Positions 52,770 to 63,996 of a stretch of 64,000 nucleotides of DNA are shown one piece after another. Source of the DNA: Rhynchonema sp. JSB1_4 (lineage: Eukaryota > Nematoda > Chromadorea > Monhysterida > Xyalidae); contig JASAMV010002292.1 of the NCBI GenBank assembly GCA_030248065.1, positions 123,787 to 187,786 of the forward strand, written 5' to 3'. The stretch's first letter is position 1. Each line of letters begins with the position of its first letter. A program made the translations under genes and the position numbers. The notes beneath the pieces are model-generated. The model was not told where the DNA came from, ran no database searches, and saw only the letters and a program-made list of their open reading frames with translations.

Positions 52770-55507
52770 CTAAAAATATCCGAACAAATAGATGAGCAGC
52801 AGACCGACATTCAACAATTCAGCAATGAATAACAGAACACAATTGATCACAAACGCAATAATGCCCCGTTCAACAGCCCGTGTGCGCGTGCGTTGCCATT
52901 CATCGTACTGTCGGGCACCGAAATGCATCATGCTGGTCATGTCAACGAATAGGTATTCCTGAAATAAATGGTGACTGAAAATATTGGTGCCGTGTGCGTG
53001 CCAAATCAGCTTTATGCACCCAGCGGAGCAAGTATGCGTTTCCTTTTAGTGTCGACGTGATTTTGCCTGATCTCCTCAGCCCTCATCTCTGTCTGTAACC
53101 ATGCTTTCTTAAATTCATGAAACGCGCTTGCTATCATGCTGTCACCTGACAACAATACAATGAAACATCACATGCAACAACAAGCGGCGTGGTGATCAAA
53201 GACTCACCATGTCATAAATGATACGTTTCGGACGATCTTTGGCGGCGATGTTGGGCAGGATTTCGCTTGGTGACACCTGCAAATGCGGGACATACTCGTT
53301 CATTGTCACTGGCAAAATAAAGCGTGACCATTCCAACACCTACGCAGCTTGACCTTATACCGTGCAATAGTGTGCCTTTTGATTGCCCGTTTCGATCTGT
53401 GCTTTCGCGCAGACGGGCAGTGCACCAGGTCATCGTCAGTGCGAATGCACCAAAAACGGCCAGATTTGATCACCAGTGTCAGCCGGCACTGTTCCATGAG
53501 AGTTTTAAAATATTGCGCAAACCAGACAAACCTCCTTCCTCGCCGGTCGCACTTTAGCCAATCGCCGCGAGCGAAAGACGAAATTTGAAAACTTGGTCGG
53601 CCAATCACGATCGCACAGCGATAGAAGCGCCACGGCACAATTGACGATCAACGAGAGAAACAGACTGATTGCGAGCAGCAGAATTTCAGCAAGGACGAAA
53701 CGGGCTGAAACTAAACGCCAGTGTTTGTTTTGGGGTTCGAAACAGAATAGAGCGGGCATGCTTTGGTCTGTCTTCATGTAGGGTATATAAGGGTTTAAAA
53801 TATGTTAGTGATGCTTGAGAATACATAACTTTTAACGATCGCTAAATTGCCTGTAAGTCTCAAAATATCATCAACACAAAAATACGTATCGCAACCGAAA
53901 GTGATCCAGTTCGATGTATCACCGAAAATTACGAAGCACCGTGCGTGAAACTTCATCGCGAAAACTCACCCATAGGCGTGTCAGCGAGCATAGATGTCTC
54001 ATTGTTCATACGCCAGAACATTTCAGCCACGCCAGCCATACTGATGAGTCCGACAATGCCGATGGCGAAATGGGGTGCCCCTGCGCCCGTCGGTATGACG
54101 AGGAACAATATGACGAGTGCCAGGGTCACCAGCACGAAACAGGGCACGATCATTTTGATGGTGATTGACTGCGAGTCACGCGCGATTTGCAGTTGATAGC
54201 GGACGTGCACGAAATTGACGTCATCGAGCGAGTTTTCGGCGAGCTCCTGCGACACGGTGTAACGGGACACGGACCAATCTGGACAATTGAAAATGGCATA
54301 GCGAAGAGTGTTCTCGATGGAAGAGAACAGCGCACTATTACTGGTATGTCTACAGTACTTCTTCGTATTGAATACCACTGATACTCTGCATGTGCGTTTG
54401 CACCAGCGCAAGAGTGACCTGGTAAAAGTACGGCTGACGATGACCTGGTGCAGCGCTCGTTTGCGAAAGCTGGTTGGAACGACGTCTAATATGCGTTTCG
54501 CAACTCGCGTGTTTCTGATAACGAACCTTCAAAATCCCCTTGATAAATCATGCCCGAAACCCTCTTCCCGTCCTCCAACGGCGATAACACGAGCTGGTGT
54601 TCGTCAAATAGCTGCGAATAGAAACACAGCGTAAAAAATACACGCTCTTCTGACTTGGTTAAAAATGGACAAAATGTTTGCATTCTCTAACCTCACTCCT
54701 GAAATCGAGCGTGCAATTGAAGGCAACAGAACCCATCATGACATTCGGACAGTGCACTCTCGAACTGATTGTTTCCGTTCGTTTTACAGTACCATCGTTG
54801 GTTACCGTAATCACTGGTGGTGGCCCGGGCAGACGATTCATTCTGATGTTTCAATTTGGTGCGTTAAACGTTCATGTAGGACAATTTAAAATTTGATGAA
54901 GAATTCGACCTGAACCCAAAAATGTGAACGAACTCGTTGATGATGCCAATGCTGGGTTGCCATATCATATCCGGTTCAAGTACCAATTTTCGCACGTTTT
55001 CGTGCTGAGGAGGATCCCAACGCAGATTCGGATCAAGCCAATTCTAAAAAATAAACTGCTTCAGAAATTAGTGATCAGTGTTGTCGATTATCAGACGCTG
55101 ACATTTCAACTTGAATCATACCAATTCTAGGTTCAGCACGACGCTCATCGTTTTCGTGGTGGCATCCTAAAAAAGTGTATCGTCTTATTTGAATTTCGGT
55201 GCGCAAATTTATGTTTTTTTACAATTATAACTTTTTCGTAACCGACCACCATGGCGAGTTCCTTCAGCACAGAATCCATGCTGACCATCACTTTGCTGTC
55301 CTCAAACTCGACCGGGCGAAGATGTTTGTTGTAGTTGTTGAACAACGTTGCATACAGCCGGTGGCCTGGTGGTGCGGCGTGCGCGAAAAAATCACTTTTG
55401 TTGATGCCGCCGCCGAAAGTAAACACGAACAGCAGCAGACAAGTAGGAAAGGAAATATTATTAATGGCGTAACTGCTCTGTGGGCAGCACCACCGCATTT
55501 TTGACAT
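52770..55507 (-). CDS. Divergent Cys-loop ligand-gated ion channel subunit
   Basis: A nicotinic-type pentameric channel subunit. The start at 55507 gives a signal region, then LYATLFNNYNKHLRPVEF. Downstream exons give VVLNLEL; NWLDPNLRWDPPQHENVRKL with EPDMIWQPSIGIIN; VITVTNDGTVKRTETISSRV; a Cys loop; ENTLRYAIFNC; VRYQLQIARDSQSITIKMIV as pre-M1/M1; M2 PHFAIGIVGLISMAGVAEMF; M3 FVLAEILLLAISLFLSLIVN; VSPSEILPNIAAKD; and a final exon with M4 ending LLLIYLFGYF and TAG. The Cys loop is C-11-C rather than the usual C-13-C and lacks FPF. Loop C has one Cys, not the vicinal pair of alpha subunits. M2 is atypical. I could not fit one exon near 53020-53140 in phase. Probably a non-alpha or orphan subunit. 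Confidence 0.82.
53396..53456 (-). repeat. Copy of the short dispersed repeat in the Cys-loop gene
   Basis: GGGCAGTGCACCAGGTCATC and GTCAGTGCGAATGCACC form the reverse of the family consensus. Another copy in direct orientation is at about 54424-54472, also intronic. Confidence 0.65.
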
Positions 55508-56273
55508 TGCTCTGTTGTTGACAAATATAAATAAACATCCACCTATATGCTGTCAAAGCGCGACACTGGATCTTTCGCAGAGTTATTTTCAGTTTTTGAT
55601 TTTTGATACTTTACTCACTGCGCTCTCGCAACTAAAAACTGTTTTGAGTCGATCACATACTAAGTGGGAAACGACGCTTGATCTGTTGTTATGCCCAAAG
55701 CTTGAGAAAACTTGGTTGCCATGCTAACCAATACTTGACAGTTCCATGTACGGTCAGTCGCAAGCATTTAGACCAATACGCAATTGCGCTGCCGCGGGAT
55801 ACCACAACTTCCGGTTACAAGGGCTCTTTCCCATTTCTATTGTGTTTTTTGTGAAATATACTGCTACCGTATGGTAATTTAAGCACCTGATGTGTGTGCA
55901 CAAAGTATAATATATATGTACACGTAGAGTATGTATGGGAAAGGTGCACAGATTTTTAGAGCAATCTTTGGAAAAAAAGCTATGTGCCGTTTCCGTCGCT
56001 GAGTCATTAGTTACGGAAGAGTGACGCATGATAATGACCGACATGCGGTTCAATGGGACCTTTTTTGATCAGATATGTATCACAAAACTCAGGCCGGACA
56101 GTCAATAGTGCCCAAAAGCACAAGAATATACGTATAGAGGTTTGCTCTCCAACGGGAACATTCACGTGTGTTATGCCTAACCAGGTTTTGGTCAAACAAC
56201 ACCCATCCTTCAGTCTTGCAGGTGTCAACCAAAAAAATGCTGCCCGCGAAGCGCAATCGCACAACCAGCAACA
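55508..56273. other. Spacer between two divergent genes
   Basis: Holds the 5' flanks of the minus-strand Cys-loop gene and the plus-strand methyltransferase. No other gene seen. Confidence 0.5.
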
Positions 56274-57284
56274 ATGGTCCGATTGCGTCCAAGAAGCTGT
56301 TGCATTCCATGCGTCGTCTGCGTCGCCGTGTTGTGCGTTACTTACAAGTGCTACTCGTCCCCGCCAAATCGCCCTATCGACAAATCGGCAAAATACGCAA
56401 ATCATCAAATTCACAGCAGAATCTACTCGGTGTTTAACGATAATCGATTTAATAAAACCATAAATTTGAAAAGAAAATTGGCACCGTTGCCGAAAAGGTT
56501 AAAGGACGTGGCCACGGCCGCAGTGGCGACCATCTTGGCTCGCGATTTTTCACGAACTGATCTCGGTCCTTTGAGGGATTTCTATTTGGATTTCGGCGCC
56601 AAGTTCGAACCACCTCTCAGCGCCAATCGTGATTCGAATGTTTCGTGTGCTAGTTCCATCCATCATCCCGATCACAATATTTGTTATTTGAATGACACCA
56701 GTGCATTCGCTAAACAATTCGCTGCCGAGAATTATTGGAATCAACCGCTCACCGAAAAACTGCTCCGTATTTTCAAAAGTTGTGATCCGACTTCAACTCT
56801 TTATGTTGATATCGGTTGCTCAAACGGCTATTTTGCTCAATTGGCCCTGCTCCATAATCTGAGCGTGATTGCAATCGATCCTTCCGATCAACAACTCAGT
56901 CTTTTCCATCAATCAATCTCACAAAATCATCAAAATCAACGAAAATTCGCACGCAAATTGAGCGTATTCCGAGCGGCGGTGTCGAATTACAGTAGTTTCG
57001 AGAATGTCACCCTCCGCTACCGTAACCCGTCGGATCTGACAAGCGCCACGGTGATTGGACAGACTAAAACGGTGCGATTCGGGTCGAATTCCCGAATTCA
57101 TTTCAATGCGCCCGGAATTAATTTGGATGATTTGTTGATTTTGAACGAATTTCAACAAATTAATGATGTGATTCTTCGCGTCTCCACCAACGGTCACAAC
57201 TGTCGCGTGATCAACGCCGGGCAACGTCTGATGCAAATGGTGAAATGGAGCTTTTTTGAATCGGATGTCAGAGATTGTATGTAA
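56274..57284 (+). CDS. FkbM-like SAM methyltransferase, single exon
   Basis: An uninterrupted 336-codon frame. Residues about 9-24 (CCIPCVVCVAVLCVTY) look like a signal anchor, so a type II Golgi or ER protein is likely. Residues 177-187 (YVDIGCSNGYF) are the SAM-binding motif I of FkbM-type methyltransferases, followed by VIAIDPSDQQL (motif II acidic residue), FRAAVSNYSS, then INLDDLLI and NDVILRVSTNGHNCRVINAG, the place where FkbM proteins carry LKIDVEGAE-type text. The methyl acceptor cannot be told; sugars and lipids are known in the family. It is the only single-exon gene among intron-rich neighbours, which suggests a retrocopy or a naturally intronless family member. A hAT element begins 35 bp after the stop. 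Confidence 0.78.
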   Translation: MVRLRPRSCCIPCVVCVAVLCVTYKCYSSPPNRPIDKSAKYANHQIHSRIYSVFNDNRFNKTINLKRKLAPLPKRLKDVATAAVATILARDFSRTDLGPLRDFYLDFGAKFEPPLSANRDSNVSCASSIHHPDHNICYLNDTSAFAKQFAAENYWNQPLTEKLLRIFKSCDPTSTLYVDIGCSNGYFAQLALLHNLSVIAIDPSDQQLSLFHQSISQNHQNQRKFARKLSVFRAAVSNYSSFENVTLRYRNPSDLTSATVIGQTKTVRFGSNSRIHFNAPGINLDDLLILNEFQQINDVILRVSTNGHNCRVINAGQRLMQMVKWSFFESDVRDCM

Positions 57285-57319
57285 TGTGTGAAACATCAGA
57301 TAAAAACTACGGTTTGAAC

Positions 57320-58041
57320 CAGGGTTGAAAAAAAAACTTTTTTTATTAACGAGCTTTTTTTTTTAAAAAAAATTTTTTTTTGATTTTTTTTTTGGCGAAA
57401 AATTTTTTTATTAGAAAAAGTGTTGCAAACGACGTTTCAGGATAAATGAAATCGATACAACATATTTTTCAAAAATTGAAAAATTTTCGCCTCAGACCGA
57501 ACTTGTGTGGTGACACCCGGTAGTATTGTGCAGATTCCATGGTCTCCGACCAGTCTGAGGTTGATGTTCACTAACGATGTTACTCTGATGTATTGTAGCA
57601 TGCCGTACAACGTATTTTAATGCATCTAATGCCGTACATCTGAGATACGACCATCAAAATATCGATTACAGCCCAAATCTTGCGCGTCAGATCGACTTTG
57701 CGCGCCCGGTTTTGCACCAGACCTGCATATATACATGTGTAGTAGCATGTAGTAGTACATTATCGGTGCCACATCACTATAAAAGACCAGCCCCGCGCAT
57801 CCCTGTACGGATTTGGGGACAATACAGGGCGCCGCAGGCGCGATTTTGGAAAAATTGTCTCGTCCACAGAAAAAAAGTGCCAATTTTTTGCCTCGAAAAA
57901 GGCTATTTTTGGACATTTTAGCCCATTTTGGGCAACTTTTTTTTATTAAAAAAAAAAGCAAAATCTGAGTTTCAAAAAAAAAAATTTTTTTTTTTTAAAA
58001 AAATTTTTTTAATTGACCACTTTTTTTTTGAAACAACCCTG
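57320..58041. mobile_element. hAT element with A/T-block ends, copy 2
   Basis: CAGGGTTGAAAAAAAAAC at the left and GAAACAACCCTG at the right, flanked on both sides by GTTTGAAC (perfect 8-bp TSD). Same A-run/T-run subterminal blocks as 49812-50545. It sits just downstream of the methyltransferase stop. Confidence 0.92.
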
Positions 58042-58953
58042 GTTTGAACCCTGGGTAGTTAAAACAAAAAGCGGCTCAATCACTCATTTCCACCTTCACG
58101 CTGGTGTCCCATCATTCGAATTTCGAGAACATGAACCACCGCTGGTGCGACCTATGGTAATAACAGTCCAAGAGTGACAAAACAATGAGTGACGACATTC
58201 CAATTGTTTGCTTTTAATGGCAGCTGATCTCACCTACAGTCGTCACTTCATTCAAGCAAGATCACATCAGAACCATCAGAAGCAACTGAACAGGCAACGT
58301 TTTTTTGATGTAGTCCGTTTTAGCGTGATTGTCGTTGGCTCAAGGAATTCGTGTTTGTGGATTTCTTGTTCTTCATTCTGTGGTAAACAGCGACGGTCAA
58401 CTCGCACCGTTGTAAAACCCGTAAATATACAGTATACGATAGGTGCGGTCACTGTATGCTTTGTGGAATATGGAAATCAAAAGAAGCACAGTCAACCCAA
58501 CGGTAGCTTTTCCACAGGCACTGGAATCCCTTCAAGATCTTTATTTCTGTCGCGGGATTTCAAGTTCGAGTTGAGAATAACAATACATGTAATCGCAAAA
58601 AACTAGAGTTCGAAACTGAGAAAAGAATTGATATCTTTGTAAATTATCGCGCCCAAAACGCCAAAACCCCAATTTCGGACGATAAATATTCGCTGGAAAA
58701 ACAAATTAACAGGAAGCGATTCATTTGACATTGTTGTCAGTCAGCCTACGATCCGACGATACGTGGTCCCTAGCCAGGCACGATTGGATATTTTATTTGA
58801 ATCCAGGCGTTAGAAACGATTAGATTATTTGATTTCAGTGATAACAAAAATATGCTATTTTAGTTTTCACTGCCATATTATTATATCCAATCCTGCCAGA
58901 CAGCTACCTCCAATTCACGCCACCGTTGCGGGTGCGTCAATCGGTGTCAAGTC
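58042..58953. other. Spacer between converging genes
   Basis: 3' flanks of the methyltransferase (+) and the galectin-domain gene (-). No gene recognised; a poly(A) signal could lie in the A/T-rich stretch but I cannot assign one. Confidence 0.45.
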
Positions 58954-61900
58954 CTACACGTCCGTCATGGTCAACGCGTGCGCCCAAACATCCGTGCCCG
59001 GGGCACAGGCGGTGCTGCCCACATTCTCGCAGTTGTAGAAGATCACACTTGCCTGGATGCACAAACAATCAACGTCACTACAACGACGATCAAGTCGAAC
59101 GTTCAGAATTTTTTGTCCAACGCTATGCCCCCCGTCGACCCCAAATCATTCGTCACGAAGGTAAATATTCCCGAAAAAGCAAATTTGTGCAAAACCCGTT
59201 AACGAAACCAACATGAGCATATCCAGTCAGCGGCATTCCAGTGTTTTGGAATTTGTGAGGGGCGCTAGCCACCCAGGCACCGTTGATGTACAGCTGGAAC
59301 ATTAAGTTGGATATGTTTGTTTGGTCTCATTTGGGAGTCAATAATGCAGCACACCAACATCAAAGCGGTCCTGCAGCGTGATAATGCTCATGTCAATAAG
59401 CGCTCCGCGTGCATTTGGCGAACTGTGGATGTTCATGTCTGCAACATCACACACAAAAAGATTCCAATGCCAATCGTATAGTCCAGGCACGAGCTCATGA
59501 GACGCTCTTTTTTAAAGCTTGCTTGGCCAGATTCAAAGCATGATTACAAGTTCCAGCTGGCAGACCTCAATTTGTTGCGTGCTTACGCGAACAGCAACGT
59601 TGTTCAACACACAAATGTTTCGGCTTCGGGAGTGAAAAGGGAATTTACGCACCGTGACGGAGAGCGTGTTTTTACTAATATGTACGTGCGTTTCTCTTTC
59701 TTTTGTTTCCGAAATACAGTACCAGCTGCAACTCTGGGTGAATTCTGCCTTTGTGGGTGAATTCTGCAGCACGCGTGCGTACGCATGCACGCCTTTGACG
59801 CCTGCAAACACAAAAGTATAGGAGGCCGAATGCACCACATGCACCGCGTGCACAGTGCTGAAAAGGTCAACGGCGTGCACGCGGTGTACGCGTACGCACG
59901 CGCGCGTATGCGTGCACTGCGCGTGCACCACTGGGTGGTTATACATTGTGCCCGCAGGCGTCAAAGGCGTGCATGCATGCGTGCTGCACGCGTACGTGCA
60001 GAATTCACCCAAAGTTGCAGCTAGTACTGTACGTTGAACCCGAACAGATCGGACACACCCGCGCGCAAATTAATTGTTCACCCGCGGCTGGCTCTGTGGT
60101 GCAGCTGCCCTTTTTCCGGGCGGAAATATATTGTTACAGACCAGTGTTGTAATTCTCAAACTCGGCGCTCAAATGGCAGTAGCCAGTTGACCTAACCGAA
60201 CAAGTTGAGCCCGTTCAACAGACTATTGTATCCCCAATCGTAGCATTGTGGCCCGCTCGCCCGCGTGTACGTCGAATCCAAACGCCAACGCCAACCGACA
60301 CTGCGGTAGGGGCCACTCGGCGCGCCATCCCATTCCTGTGAGTGTACGCTTGCTTGGGATGGGTGTGATCCACTATGATTGCGCGCCACACCTGATTAAT
60401 CAAGCGCACGAAACATCGACTATATCAAATCACTCACGCATTCGGCAAAACACTGCGATATGTAAAACCAGAAGTTGTTGTTGTTAGTGGCTTGTGTCAG
60501 CTTGATGGCAAACCCAATGCTCTTTGTCGGCATTTTTGACGGCGATGGACTTTCGAGCGTGACTTTCAGTTTTCGGTCTGTGATTTTAATCGGTGATTGA
60601 CAAGGAAAAAACATGGCCAATAATTTAAAAAAACAGGCACTCGCGAATCCCTGCGGCACGTTGTTCCACGTGCTTCCGACAGCGTCGTCGAAGTTGATCG
60701 CTGTTTCATCCTATGCAATCTTTCACTGTCTGTGCGTTTATTGATTCAGCGACGTTGAATAAGTTAAACTGAATGGCACAAACGGGAATGGGTTCCGGTA
60801 TGCCACTTTCGAATCGCAGTTGATTTGGTTCGGAATGCACACATTTCCACTCGTAGTTGATGAACTGTGATTGCCAACCGATTCGCCGATGCGCAAATTC
60901 AGCAACAAATTGACGATTGATCCACACCTACAGTAGGAACGTGTTAAAAGATTGAGCATTTTTGTAACATAAAGATGTTTGCATTAATTTTTCACAAAAA
61001 CACACAAACATTTGGTTTTTACAAATAGATGTGAAAGAGAGGCAGAGTTCTCTAAAATAATCAACATTGCAATGTTACATCATATTTAGAGGAAACATAT
61101 TGGAGATGGGAAATGCAAAAAAGTGCAAAAGAAAAAGGAGAGACAAGACGAAATGTGTCATTCTGTATTCCATTGCACTTTTGAAAATTTCAAAAAATGA
61201 CTGCACACCGATTTTTTAACTCTCGATAAAAATTGCTATCGGACCAACGATAGCAATCCAACGATTGCTATCGTGACCCAACAATTAAGGAAACCTTTTT
61301 TGATAAGGCTGGATCTCGGCTTCGGTTTCAAACTAGGAGCCGTTATGCCCATCTTTCGAAACCTTTGTTTATCTAGTTTTAGGGTATAAAAATTTGGCTG
61401 CCCAAATGCGCTAAACGAATGAGCTACACCCCGTTTCGTGAGGTGCGTTAGCTATAGTAAATTTCCAAATTCGCTGCCGCACAGTAAAATACGCCCCATA
61501 GTTGATGTCAAGTTAAAACCCGAACGCTAACCATGCGCGGTTCTGAAACATTGCGCGCAGCTGCCTGGCTGGCTGGCAAGCTGCGTGTGTGTTGGCTGTC
61601 TGAATGTTTCACAAGTTAATTTTCGGGTTTAGAACCTGATATTAACTATGGGGCGTGCTTTACTGTGCGGCAGCGCATTTGGAAATTTACTATACCGACT
61701 TGCGCGCGTATTGGCAACCAGGCTGATATGCAGGCCGCATGATTTCAATCTTGCGTACATACGTACATATGTCATTCGTCAACGTGACTAAGAAAACAGA
61801 ACTCGAAGACAAAATGCAAGGCATGTGTAGGTTTTGAATAAACACGTTTTGTTTAGGTTGTTTAGGTTTGAATAAAACAACACAAATAGGTTTTGTTTTA

Positions 61901-63233
61901 TTTGAATAAACAATAGGTGTAACACGTCTCTCCAAATGCAACAACGGCCGAAATACATCACCAAAAAAACATCTCCTTAATTGTTGGGTCACCCTGCTCT
62001 GCAATCACATTTCTAAGTCGTCAGCAGAATTTCATGAGCAGCTTTAGAAATGCGTGCAACGATGTCAAAATAGTATCATTAGTTTTAAAGGGGGGGCGCT
62101 GGCGCAATAACTGTGTCTTGGCAATGAATGCACCATTAAATGCAGGAGCAGCTTCGATTGCTCGGCGCAGCAAAAACACACGCACCTCAAATCCCACTGC
62201 CGTCACACGAACACGATGTTCGAACTCAGCACCCGGTTTCAGTGCTTGCAGCGGCGGTGAGTTTACGTACAGAATTTCTGGAACACAGAAGCAATATTGT
62301 TGCGTATATCTTTTCATTAAATTTTTTGTTGCATATGATCAAAAGCTAACTTTCGATAGGTCCCCATTGCCCCGCAATGAGTGTCGTGAAGTACATGTAC
62401 TCGATACCGCTGCTGGGAACATAATGTATCATGAGGTTGGCGGCCAGATCACCTCCGCTGTCAATTCGCAAATTTGTGACTTGTAGACCGAAAGTGGCCT
62501 TCAATTTCGCCTTCATGACAATCGATACCTGGGTTGGTTGAATAGGTGTGGCAATGTTGGGCTGATTGTTTTTTGTTGTTAACTCAAAGGGTCAACGTTG
62601 GTCCTCAACTCCGGGCTATAACAATGTGTTATGTGATGCACGTGAGTTGCGTGCATTTGATGCCGCGACTGCGTACATATGTATCCAAAATTGAGCGCGG
62701 GAAATGTTAGCCTTCACGGTAGACCCCAGCCAAACACAAGTGGATACCGCGACGTTCGGTCGCCATCACCAACCGATCCTTTGCTCGGTGGCAGTGCGGT
62801 GCCCAACCTCTCCACTATTTTGGCCGTTGTTCCACACCGAGTGTTGCAGTTGACAAAAACGTTGGCAGACGTCCATATGCCACAGTCATTCTGACACAGC
62901 TCGCCGGCTGAACGGTTGTACACCGCACATGCTCCTGAAATTACAACGTGTTCCATGATGGAGGACCGTGTCAATTTTTAATTTAAGCACTGAACAAGGC
63001 TTATGGTAATGTCGTCAAATCATGTCGTCGCATCTTATCGTCAAATCACATGTATTATTTTGCGCGCTCATTTGGGGTTTATTTGACGGCTTTTTTGATG
63101 ACATGGTTTGACGACAAAACTAGTAGCCCTGAACAACAACACTGCTGCATAGTTGTTACATGTCAACAGTACCGTGAACTTGATCTACAATTCCCGCTGT
63201 TCCAATGATGACCAAAGCCACAATCGGTATCAT
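58954..63233 (-). CDS. Secreted protein with two divergent galectin-like domains
   Basis: Exons with matching phase: 63173-63233, 62774-62934, 62351-62528, 62186-62277, 60727-60927 (3' border uncertain), one or two exons between 60438 and about 60710, 60197-60335, 59359-59438, 59213-59293 and 58954-59052 (stop TAG). Residues 1-21 (MIPIVALVIIGTAGIVDQVH plus G) are a signal peptide. A short Cys-rich segment (CAVYNRSAGELC, CNTRC) follows. Domain 1 fits the galectin fold: GGDLAANLMIHYVPSSGIEY where galectins have H-x-N-x-R, QWGPIEK for W-G-x-E-x-R, then FEHRVRVTAVGFEVWINRQF with VAEFAHR. Domain 2 ends DRFDLYINGAWVASAPHKFQ. The sugar-contact His/Asn/Arg are mostly replaced. Signal peptides are unusual for galectins. 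The very large intron 4 holds the MITE at 61455-61692; intron 1 holds a mini-MITE. Confidence 0.75.
59717..60029. mobile_element. Foldback element with alternating purine-pyrimidine core
   Basis: CAGTACCAGCTGCAACT at the left and AGTTGCAGCTAGTACTG at the right, with TA on both sides. Inside, GGGTGAATTCTGCA and its inverse, and GCAGGCGTCAAAGGCGTGC and its inverse. The centre is made of GTGCACGCG, TGTACGCGTACGCACGCGCG-type steps. It lies in an intron of the galectin-domain gene. Confidence 0.8.
61455..61692. mobile_element. TA-flanked foldback MITE with TAGTAAATTTCC ends
   Basis: TIRs of about 65 bp: TAGTAAATTTCCAAATTCGC with CTGCCGCACAGTAAA at the left and the inverse at the right. TA duplicated. 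It lies in intron 4 of the galectin-domain gene. A separate GATAGCAATC hairpin occurs just upstream near 61230-61275. Confidence 0.82.
63010..63116 (+). mobile_element. TGTCGTCAAA mini-MITE, best copy
   Basis: 107 bp with 20-bp ends: TGTCGTCAAATCATGTCGTC and, inverted, GATGACATGGTTTGACGACA. The core CACATGTATTATTTTGCGCG is shared with the copies at 10972 and 27411. It lies in intron 1 of the galectin-domain gene. Confidence 0.78.
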
Positions 63234-63485
63234 CTTCAAGATTTGTGTTCTCTTTCTGAGCTGCAGTAAAAGAACTTATGAAATGAAAATTCACCTGAAA
63301 GTCCGGCTTCAAGAACGCCCAGCGGAGGAATGTAACAGCTGTGATCAAAATATTTGTGAATTTTCTGTAATTTTGTGTCCAAAATTGTCACAAACATAAA
63401 ATGTGTTCCAAATTGGTGTTTGTATCTCTTTTAAACCGCCTTGTTTTCAAAACATGTGTTATGTTCACAGAGCGGAGCCTACGAT
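63234..63485. promoter_or_regulatory. 5' flank of the galectin-domain gene
   Basis: Directly above the minus-strand start codon at 63233. No sharp core-promoter motif stands out; listed so the position of the presumptive promoter is recorded. Confidence 0.3.
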
Positions 63486-63996
63486 CAGGGTTGGGCAAAA
63501 AACGTTTTTTTCAAAAAATCGTTTTTTTTAAAAAAAACGTTTTTTTTTAAAAAAACGTTTTTTTTAAAACGCCCAGATGACCAAAATATGCCCCCAAAAA
63601 ATTGAAAAACGCTCATGTTGGGAAGAAAACGTGGTTAAATGAAGTAATTCTATGTGTTCTGAAGCAAAATAAACGGGTTTCAACCCTTTTCTAGCGAGTT
63701 GTTAAGATCCCATATAAGACCCGCATCATGGAAACAACTTTGGCCGGGGTCATCATTGAAAGTCAAACGCCGTATATCGACGTATCTCGACAAAGTAAAA
63801 ATTGGTCGAAAATTTTTTGAAAAAAATGGGACAAAAAATTGATTTTCCTTGATAATCAGGGTACTTTCCCTGAAAAAAACAGGGAAAATCAAGGAAATTC
63901 AGGATTTAAAAAAACGAAAAACGACCCAGGCGTTTTTTTTTAAAAAAAACGTCGTTTTTTAAGAAAAAACGCCGTCGTTTTTTTTGCCCATCCCTG
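63486..63996. mobile_element. hAT element, copy 3, with AAAACGTTTT blocks
   Basis: CAGGGTTGGGCAAAAAACG at the left and TTTTTTGCCCATCCCTG at the right. CCTACGAT precedes it and CCTA follows before the window ends, fitting an 8-bp TSD. The subterminal blocks read AAAAAACGTTTTTT throughout, whereas copies 1 and 2 have no CG between the A and T runs. Confidence 0.88.

Noticed and set aside
60711..60726. 16-base intron in the galectin-domain gene
   Set aside because: Too short to splice; the real borders of the neighbouring exons must be slightly different, so they are marked uncertain.
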